NCBI GenBank assembly: GCA_963966185.1
Contig: CAWZYM010000301.1
Span: 923,501 to 987,500, forward strand
From: Rhabditoides inermis
Lineage: Eukaryota > Nematoda > Chromadorea > Rhabditida > Rhabditidae
DNA: 64,000 nt
Direction of reading: 5' to 3'
The position numbers and the translations under genes are program-made. Below the pieces are notes generated by a model. It ran no database searches. It was not told the origin of the DNA and saw nothing but the letters and a program-made list of their open reading frames with translations. How positions within the stretch are numbered: the stretch's first letter is position 1; every line of letters begins with the position of its first letter. This document shows, in pieces, positions 56,595 through 64,000 of this stretch.

Positions 56595-57084
56595 ATTATC
56601 TTTTAAAAGTACTTCCGTAAAAAGTGTTGTTTGTGTTAACCTGATTCAAGAAAAGCGCATGCATATATTATTAATTTTCGAAAAATCAAATCGTAAACAC
56701 CTGAACATGAAAACTAACACAAACTTGCTCTTTCAAAACGTTGAATAATTTTTGAATAATTAATGTTGAATAATTCCATGTTTTGTTTTTTTTGACATTT
56801 ATACCTGAAACATTGAGTCAAACAACATCACGAATAACATTTTATTTTACTGATAAACCATAAATAATAAACCGCAAAAAACACTAAATAAACAAAACAA
56901 TCGTATTATTCTGAATGTTACGTGTAACTATTCTATATTCGTTTGAAAGAGCAAGTTTGTGTTAGTTTTCATGTTCAGGTGTTTACGATTTGATTTTTCG
57001 AAAATTAATAATATATGCATGCGCTTTTCTTGAATCAGGTTAACACAAACAACACTTTTTACGGAAGTACTTTTAAAAGATAAT
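56595..57084. mobile_element. Foldback element with ~143-bp inverted arms
   Basis: Arms 56595-56737 and 56942-57084 are near-perfect reverse complements around a 204-bp AT-rich loop. The outer end ATTATCTTTTAAAAGTACTT matches the element at 6913-7249. The inner end ACAAACTTGCTCTTTC matches the element at 44309-44680. Non-coding. Confidence 0.88.
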
Positions 57085-57314
57085 CTAGACTTCTATTGGA
57101 ACTGTGGATTCACACCACATATCCAAAAATTGGAAAAATTCATCAACTCCGGAAAGAGTTATTAGCTCTGGAAAGTGAAGAACTATGCTTCATTAGAATT
57201 GCAAATCACCTTCATTTCCCTAAAATCAGACCGCAAAGCGCGCGATTCGCGCGGTCGAATGGTCTTGCGCGGGCCGATAGCGCGATTAGATGCGATGAAA
57301 TGATGTCTAGAAAG

Positions 57315-57364
57315 TATGCAGCGAGATGGCTGCCGTACCGTGAACCGGAAAGATACCCTATAAT
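57315..57364 (+). repeat. Dispersed repeat shared with 17619-17668
   Basis: The words GCGAGATGG, GCCGTACC, GAACCGG and GATACCCTATA occur in the same order and spacing as at 17619-17668. A related fragment runs in reverse near 53726. No terminal structure is visible. Confidence 0.65.
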
Positions 57365-57453
57365 GTGTTGTGATACGATTTTCTGATTTTGACCTTGTCA
57401 TTTGTTCTCGTTCAAATCCACAACGCGGTCCACCTCCAGAGAGCGCGAGGCAT

Positions 57454-58997
57454 GATGGATGTAGTCGCGGCGCTTTTGCCTCAACTACTACCCGCAGCTG
57501 TGTCGATCGGTATGCATCTCTCTCCTCCCCCCCATAACCTCTCGCCTCTCTCTTTAGCCCTATTCACCATGTTGTCGACGCAGTGCAGTAGGCGGAGGAG
57601 TGCAATGTCCTCTACCGTCTCAGACTCCTCTATCACACCTGCGAAGGGAGTCCCCGATGGCACCGCCCCCGCTACTCCCGCCCCCGCTACTCCCGCCCCC
57701 GCTACTCCCGCCCCCGCTACTCCCGCCCCAGCCACTCCCCTCACCCCAGGCAGTGCAGACACTGTCTCAGCCGACGAGAAGAAAAAGAAGAAGAAAGCCG
57801 CGCTGTTTGTGAGTGTACGATAGAATACCGTAATCATCGCACACTCAGTATCTGGACATGCATCTACGGGAGCAGGAGTACCAGCACTACCTGGGTCTGA
57901 GGAAGAAGTTCGGACAGGTGAAGGCAAAGGACCTGATGAGAGACTACTGGACGGGTCCGCTGCCCACAGGGGACTATGAGACAGATAAAAAGGTGGAAAG
58001 GGAGAGGGAGGGAGAAAGGGAGAGAGGGAGGGAGAGAGGGAGGGGAAAAGGGAGAGAGGGAGGGAGAGAGGGTGAAGGAAAGAGAGAGAGTGAGAGAAAG
58101 AGAGAGAGGGAGGGAGAGAGAGAGAGATGAGGTGACTGCAGAACAAGGACGATACGCTGCGTGCGTTGGCCAAGCAGGAGGAGGAGAAGCTGCAGAAGGC
58201 ACACGAGGAGGCGATGAAGATGCTGGAACGAGCAGAGTCCAAGGTAGAGCAAACAAACAAGTAAACAAACAAGTAAACAAACAAACAAACAATTCCTCAG
58301 GCGATCATCGACGGCAAGATCTTCAAGGCGCTGGATCAGCTCAATTGGGAGAAGCACCTGATGCGGGACGCAGCCAAGATGGACAGGTGGCTGCGCACCA
58401 ACAAGAAGACCAGCGAGGTACCGTATACCTAATGGGCTACCGTATACCTATTACAGTTCGCCCCGGACTTTCACCAGTACCCTGCCATGTCTGGGCACAC
58501 CAAGTGCACTGGCTACTACGGCCCTCCCCACTTTGCCCTCACATCTGACGAATACAAGGCATTCCGAGCCGCCAATCCAGAAGAGAAGATGGACTTGCAC
58601 TTGCGAGAAGAGGTACTGAGATTACTGTAGTTACCAGGTAAAATAGTAATCACCGTATATTGTAGGCGCCGCGGTTCATGACGCGATACGGTATGATGAA
58701 GCGTATCCGAAAGCTGGAGCATCGAGAGGCGATTCGACAGATGGAGATAGCGAGTGGAATACGGAAGAAGTGCAGTTGCGAGAGCGAGAGCGAGGCGAAG
58801 AAGGTACGGTAGAGGGTACTGTATGTATGACACAACTGTACTTCTAGGCTCTTCCTACTGCGAAGAAGCGGGGAGGAGGAGGAGAAGGAGCAGGAGCAGG
58901 AGCGGGGGGAGAAGAGGCGGACGCTCGGAGTCTCATGCCAGCCGTCTTCGCAAGCAAGAGCAAGATCGAGCTGAAGATCAAGAAGGAAAAGAAGTAG
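57454..58997 (+). CDS. Membrane-anchored protein of unknown family, paralogue 1
   Basis: Eight exons: 57454-57511, 57558-57808, 57849-57992, 58142-58243, 58301-58417, 58457-58612, 58666-58803 and 58848-58997, giving 371 residues. The N-terminus (VVAALLPQLLPAAVSIALFT) is a signal anchor. Next come a Ser/Arg patch, an imperfect PATPA repeat and a poly-Lys run. The conserved body starts with LREQEYQHYLGLRKKFGQ and has the short motif GPLPTG; a helix rich in Glu/Lys (AKQEEEKLQKAHEEAMKMLE), FAPDF, TGYYGPPHFA and CSCESESE follow. The tail is Gly/Ala-rich and basic. Most introns are 40-60 nt and carry TACYGTA motifs. I do not recognise it. Confidence 0.83.
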
Positions 58998-59261
58998 AAG
59001 ACGATCATCTTAGATTCTTACACTTACATAACATTACAATTACCCATATGAAACTGTTCATTTTAAAAGTTATAAAGCGTGTGGAGAGTTGGGTGTTTAC
59101 ATTGGTTGAAGAAGACATCAACGACAAATGAAACATGTCTCACTTATGGTCCGTTTCCATGAATTACCAAAAAATGGGCGGCTAGTTTGCAATTAGCAAT
59201 ACTCTCTCTGTGTTTCCTCGACGTTGTCATTCCCTCCACCTTCGACACAGCGAGTGGCCGC

Positions 59262-59333
59262 ATGGATTCGACCGTTCTCCATCCACTGCTGTCAGCGGCA
59301 GCGTCACTGGGTTCGCCTGCTCTCCCTCCTCCT

Positions 59334-59367
<34 letters not shown>

Positions 59368-59560
59368 TCATCCCTCTTCTCTCTCACACTCTTTCACCCC
59401 ATCTTTCTAGTTCTCCTGTCCCCTCTGCTCCTCCTCTGCGGAAAGAAAAACATCATCACCAGCACCGCCCACAAACTCCACAAATCCACCAAGGAGAAGC
59501 TGGTCGACGCTCTGCCTGCGCCCGCCGACCAGGTCTCTCTCTCTCTCTCTCTGTGTGTGT

Positions 59561-59614
<54 letters not shown>

Positions 59615-59629
59615 CTTCTCTCTCTCTGT

Positions 59630-59673
<44 letters not shown>

Positions 59674-61228
59674 CCTTCTCTCTCTCTCTTTCCCTCTCTC
59701 TATCCTTCTTTCTCTCTTTCTCTCTCTCTCTCTCTCTCACCCCCTCCCTCGCAGGACACCGCAAAGGCTGACGACGACGCCCCTGATATCTCAGTAGACG
59801 AGGAGGGTGGCGACGACCCTGCAATCTCCATGGGTCGATCTGTCCGCAAAGTGGTCCACGGCAAGCCGCCGCTCGATCTGTACCTCAAAGTACGGTAGAG
59901 TATCGTACCCCTCGCGTTACCGTACGCCAAGTCTGGTATAGGAAGATGACTACGCCTACTACCTCAAGCTTCGCGAGCAGTTCGGTTCCGTGGTGGCGCT
60001 GCAGATAATGACGAACTATATGTCAGGGCCTCTGCCCACCGGAAATCCCGAGGTCGACAAACAGGTACTGTAGTTAAAGTTACTGTACCTCCAGTATCGG
60101 ATATTGGTAATGTACCTAGGCGCGAATGGTGTACCTGGTAAAACAGGCGCAAGAGGAACATGAGCGACTTAAAAGAGCGCAGGAGCAGCTACTTCGCGTT
60201 CTCGATGAAGCAGAGAATAAGGTATACGGTAGTTAGGGGATATTTTACCTACCGTATCTCCAGCTAATCGCGTCGGGAGCCCTGTTCAAGCCGTACAAGA
60301 AGCTCAACGTAGAGAGAAACAACAAGATCGAGGAGAGACGGTTCGACAAGTGGGTGCGGCAGAATGTGAAGAGGGCAGAGGTGAGAAGAGAGGGGAGAGA
60401 GAGAGAGGGAGAGAGAGGGAGAGGGGTAGAGAAGAAAGAGAAATGAAGAGAGAGAGGGAGAGAGAGAGGGAGTAGGGAGAGGGGGAGAGTCTTATTCAGT
60501 ACGCGCCGGACTGTCGCGTGTTGGAATACGAGGAAAAGACGAAAGAGCATATCCTCGGTCAGACCGGCTACTACGGACCATACAAGTTCGCGTGCTCTTT
60601 CGAGGAGTACCAGGTCTCCCTCCTTTCTCTCTCCCTCCCTCTCTCCTCTCCTCTCTCTCTCCCTCTCTCCCTCTCTAAACGTGTCTCTTCTTCCCACCCC
60701 CTCTTTCCAAACCATCTCGTTCAGGCTTACCTAGCCGCCAACCCCAAGCTCAAAGATGTTGACTTCTACACCGCCAAGGTACTGTGTATTGTTTGGATTA
60801 CTGTACCTTCCGTTATTTAGGCGTGCAAATTCGAGACGCGGCGGGAGATTGAGATTCGGCTGCGGAGGCTGGAGCAGCGAGACAGGCAGAGGAAGAAGGA
60901 GGATGCAGAGATGCGGAGGGTGAGAGAAATAGAGAGAGAAAAAAATAGAAAAAAGAGAGAGAGAGAAACAGACAGTCAGAGGAAAAGTGACCACCCATGT
61001 TCTTTTTAGGCGAACGGGATCAAGTGCGTGTGCGAAAGCGAATCATCTACCACTCACACGAGTCTCGTGCGCACGCCGGACCCGAAGGTACTGTATACTG
61101 TAGTGTACTGTAAAGTACCGTATACCTGGTACTTGCAGGCCATGGGCACTCCTCGGAAAGTGAGCCGAAGGACGGCGGGGCCTGTACAGCCAGACAAGGC
61201 CAAGGAAGTCACTGCTGGCGGCATCTGA
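59262..61228 (+). CDS. Membrane-anchored protein of unknown family, paralogue 2
   Basis: Eleven exons: 59262-59310, 59411-59532, 59755-59889, 59942-60064, 60147-60221, 60264-60380, 60500-60613, 60725-60778, 60821-60919, 61010-61087 and 61139-61228, giving 351 residues. The N-terminus (LHPLLSAAASLVLLSPLLLL) is a signal anchor. The body parallels paralogue 1: DDYAYYLKLREQFGS, GPLPTG, a coiled coil (EEHERLKRAQEQLLRVLDEA), YAPD, TGYYGPYKFA, ETRREIEIRLRRLEQRD and CVCESESS. Exon borders at the helix, the YAPD motif and the CESES motif agree, so the pair is a tandem duplication. The acidic linker DDDAPDISVDEEGGDD replaces the PATPA repeat. Function unknown. Confidence 0.83.
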
Positions 61229-61514
61229 AAAAAACTTTTGCCTACTCTTACTTACTTTACCATTCATACTACGTATAGCTTACATACCATTCACCAATTT
61301 CTACCACACTGTTTCCAATAGATGTAACTACTGTAAGTGCAATACATTTATTTGAAATAACACATACTATGTTCTCCTCTACAATTTGTTTCTCTATAAA
61401 AAATTTCAATATGTTTTTTTTGTCCCTACCAGAAATTGACATTAATTTGTGTCAGTTACATAAAAACACAAATTTTGAAATTAACATTTATATCATCAAA
61501 AACACATTAACTAC

Positions 61515-62110
61515 CTCTCTGTCTTGACAGGTCCATGCGGCAGAGACGCGACCGACGTCTGAAAACAAGCAATTCATCCGTTTCAAAGTCTCCCCATCTC
61601 TCCTTCTCTCTCTCCTTCTCTCTCTCCTTCTCTCTCTCTCTCTCTCCCCTCTCTCACTCTCTCCCTTACAACTTTGGAGATAGTCCACAGCTGCGACTCC
61701 ATCAGCTCGTTCACGTGGCTCAACTCGGCCGCGTATCCTGCAATGTATAATGTATCTACAGTATCCCCGCCATCTACCGTACCATCCACAGTCTCCACAA
61801 CCACTGTCGCCACGTGCACCTTTCTCTTGTCGGCAGTGTCGACACATGACGTTCTTGGTGAGGTCGGCTGCGCAACACATCAAGCGCAGCTTGCACTGCT
61901 CCGCCGGCCCGCGCTGAAAGGAATACGGTAGATACCATACACTACCGGTTACGGTATTTACGGTATACGTTACGGAGCGGCAGATGTCGATCGTCTTCAC
62001 CTCGAGAGGCATCAGGAAGCCGTACGGAGGAGTGACCCTTGAACAAGTCTCCCACAACGAACACGCCCTCCAAGTGGTTGTCGGAGCACCTGATCTTGAA
62101 CGCCACCTCC
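61515..62110 (-). pseudogene. Damaged MSP-domain-like gene
   Basis: Minus-strand exons 61974-62110, 61820-61913, 61670-61737 and 61515-61558 can be chained. The first encodes VAFKIRCSDNHL and, in a different frame, CSRVTPPYGFLMPLEVKTID; the second continues with GPAEQCKLRLMCCAADLTKN. Together these track the MSP fold in order. The two halves are out of frame near 62060, and the usual first strands are absent upstream. The domain is followed by CRHCRQEKG and an amphipathic segment (SHVNELMESQLWTISK). Truncation plus a frame break suggests a pseudogene; an unusual intron or sequence error is the alternative. The 3' end is unclear. Confidence 0.5.
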
Positions 62111-62420
62111 TTACGTTAGTCAGCTGTACGTTTCATTCCCTCAAAATTAGTCTGACCAGCTCCTGTCCATTTCTTCGGTCACCATTCCGTGAGAATAGGT
62201 AGTGTGACAGAGAGAGTATCTCTGTCTGTCGCATCTCACTCTGCGAGAGAGATGCTTACTCGACTCTAGTCTGATCACTCATTGCAGCCAACGGCACGAC
62301 GGGTGATCTACCGATACACCGGCGGGAACGCGGCCGATCGACTGATAACAAGCGGGAACAGGCGGGACTCGTGTCGTCCGTCCATTGGCCGAGACGCCAC
62401 TACATGCCCCGCCCCCTTCC

Positions 62421-62429
62421 CTATATAAG
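62421..62429 (+). promoter_or_regulatory. TATA box
   Basis: CTATATAAG in a GC-rich context, with an initiator-like TCAGTCAG about 30 bp downstream. This is the best core promoter in the window, yet no host gene follows it on the plus strand, which favours a retroelement promoter. Confidence 0.5.
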
Positions 62430-62879
62430 CCACCCTCACCACTCAGTCAGGGGTGCAGTACGGCGGTAGCTGATACTCAGATGCCAGTCCTGAGACCTTA
62501 GGTCCCACCATAGACCACCTGAGGGGTGCCGTCCCCGCGTCCACATTGGGGTTTACCCCGTTCCCTATCCATTTCTCATTGTGTGCTTGTTATGCGAGAT
62601 AAAGATGCCAAACATCTGTTCTTGTATTGCATTCACATTATGTCCCACGGGAACTAATGTGGACTACGGGGTTGTTATCAAAGGTAGTAGTTGCGGTTTG
62701 ATATCGAAGTCCTCTGGGTTGGCGCATCCGCTCACGCGGATGTCCCTAACAGGTAGGTCCTGGGCCGACCGGCGTTCACACGTCCAAACACCTGTCACTG
62801 TAGTGCCAACCGGTGGTGATAGAACTGATTTTTGGGTTAGTGTTGTTGCATTCCCCCATTGAGACTAATATTTACTATG

Positions 62880-62880
62880 G

Positions 62881-62913
<33 letters not shown>

Positions 62914-62914
62914 T
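62880..62914 (+). repeat. (TCTG)n microsatellite
   Basis: Eight or nine perfect TCTG units. Such tails sometimes mark the 3' ends of non-LTR retrotransposons. Confidence 0.9.
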
Positions 62915-63630
62915 TCCGGATCGATATCTCTCTTCAATTTCTACCCTATTTGTTGATTTCTTTAAAAGTTTTCTCCTATACTAATATCGCAAATTCCAAA
63001 TATCTCGTCAATAGCGATCTCCTAATCATAGTTATCATCTCTTAACTATGAAGAAAAATTTCAAAATACTTCAACTAGAACCAAATTTGGAGAGTATGTG
63101 AATCGACCTAGAAAAAGTCGATAGCCGCGATACCAGCTGCCTTTTTTGTCTTCATACAGTATTAAACATTTTCTGAGCGCGCGTTACTTGCTGGGGTCGC
63201 GCCCACCGGATTGCTCGCTACCAGCCGCCAGGTCAACCGATCGATATCGAATAGTTGGCATTTACAATCACTGACCCATATCCATTCAGTTGTGTCTTTT
63301 TTGACAGGATTATGTCTAAATATAACAATAATGGATTGAGTCAGTTGAAAAAGACAAAATTTCTATCTTCAACGAATAATTTTGACAAAACGAAAAGTTG
63401 AAGGTTGAAAGTTAAGTAAACTGTTTCGAGACGTCAATAGATAGTGCATTCTAACGATCAAATCAACCTCAAACTGTTTCAAACTCCTTCACACGTGCGC
63501 ACAACAGCCGGCCGGCTTCTTTTCTCGAAGTCATTGTAGACGTAATATAGAACTATGTACTGATTAATTAATTTATACGGTTGCATAATAACACGTGAAA
63601 AAGAAAAAAGTATGATACAACAAAACAAAG
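62915..63630. other. No gene seen
   Basis: AT-rich sequence without an exon chain. It lies just downstream of the stop codon of the minus-strand retrotransposon fragment and may include its 3' untranslated region. Confidence 0.45.
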
Positions 63631-64000
63631 TTAAATGGGGAGCCACCGTTTGAAAGCAGCAGGGGAAGCCGCCCCCAGGGGAGCGGCAGACGGGGTCGTT
63701 GAGGTAAGACATCTACTATGATACAGCGAAACAAGAGAGAAAGATTTACAGACTCGCACGTTCCAAACGCGCTCTCTGATTGATAGCCTAAATCTGGGAA
63801 GAACGAGCTTGGGAGCACCGAACCTATCAGTCATAAATAGGAAGAAACTAGATGCGTCAACCTCCACGAAGCCATTAAGTACCTTGTAGAGCATCACGAT
63901 GTCGTTGATGTGGCGGCGCTTCTCGAGTGACTGTAACTGGAAAACCCCGTTGCGTTGTTCTGGAGACGCATCGAATCCGAGTGACGTTGTGCGCGCGAAG
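63631..64000 (-). mobile_element. C-terminal end of a non-LTR retrotransposon polyprotein (partial)
   Basis: An open frame runs from the window edge to a stop at 63631-63633, about 122 codons. It carries LEKRRHINDIVMLYKVLNGF, LVLPRFRLSIRERVWNVRV, a degraded Ser-rich segment and a final SPAAFKRWL. This is the conserved C-terminal block that follows the reverse transcriptase domain in CR1/Jockey-like and related non-LTR elements. The RT domain itself would lie beyond the window. The part after WNVRV reads poorly, so the copy may be decaying. Confidence 0.75.

Larger units (their letters stand above)
62111..62930. other. Retroelement-like promoter/leader region
   Basis: Contains a clean TATA box CTATATAAG at 62421-62429, with TCAGTCAG 30 bp downstream as a candidate start site. 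A GC-rich leader and an ATAAA-type poly(A) signal near 62600 follow. A TGTGACAGAG start at 62202 and ATTCACA near 62635 could be LTR ends, but I see no second LTR and no target duplication. A TCTG microsatellite (62880-62914) ends the block. Possibly a solo LTR or the 5' region of another retroelement. Confidence 0.35.

Overview
The window is nuclear DNA of a nematode. It carries an MSP-domain sperm protein gene, a second damaged MSP-like gene, a seven-transmembrane chemoreceptor-type gene, an FkbM-type membrane gene and a DOMON/cytochrome b561 gene, all typical of nematodes. Exons are short, many introns are only 38-90 nt, start codons often lie just behind 3'-splice-acceptor-like sites (as in SL trans-splicing), and some same-strand genes are spaced like operon members. 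Many introns are full of TACYGTA heptamers and (GA)n/(CT)n tracts. A Pristionchus-like (diplogastrid) worm is my guess, not proven. All gene models were spliced by eye, checking reading phase across every intron.

Layout. 2.3-6.4 kb: a small probably mitochondrial protein gene head-to-head with the proteasome ATPase gene rpt-4, which is followed by a small operon-like partner. 6.4-10 kb: gene-poor, with a foldback element and a ~300-bp tandem repeat. 10-17.1 kb: a DOMON + cytochrome b561 reductase gene whose 3-kb intron holds a complete antisense FkbM gene. 18-19.6 kb: a B-type cyclin. 20.2-22.8 kb: a degenerate NOP14-like locus flanked by GC-rich repeat clusters, plus a MITE. 23-30.1 kb: four same-strand housekeeping genes, possibly an operon (PUS3, RTRAF, AK6, mL53). 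30.3-43.5 kb: a 13-exon mitochondrial malate/lactate dehydrogenase gene on the minus strand whose introns hold six plus-strand genes (a 187-aa unknown protein, a cyclopropane-fatty-acid synthase, an MSP-domain protein and three tandem small coiled-coil genes). 45.5-53.5 kb: a 26-exon minus-strand gene for an 832-aa protein with a duplicated unknown domain, with a chemoreceptor gene nested antisense in its largest intron. 54.4-56.5 kb: a 2.1-kb purine-rich array. 57.5-61.2 kb: two tandem paralogues encoding unknown membrane-anchored proteins. 61.5-64 kb: an MSP-like remnant, a retroelement-like promoter region and the C-terminal end of a non-LTR retrotransposon polyprotein.

The most striking feature is architectural: three host genes carry eight complete antisense genes inside introns, more than a third of the genes in the window. 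The three small coiled-coil genes share promoters that look better conserved than their proteins. The 832-aa duplicated-domain protein, the two membrane-anchored paralogues and the coiled-coil family are all unrecognised by me and are the best candidates for undescribed biology.
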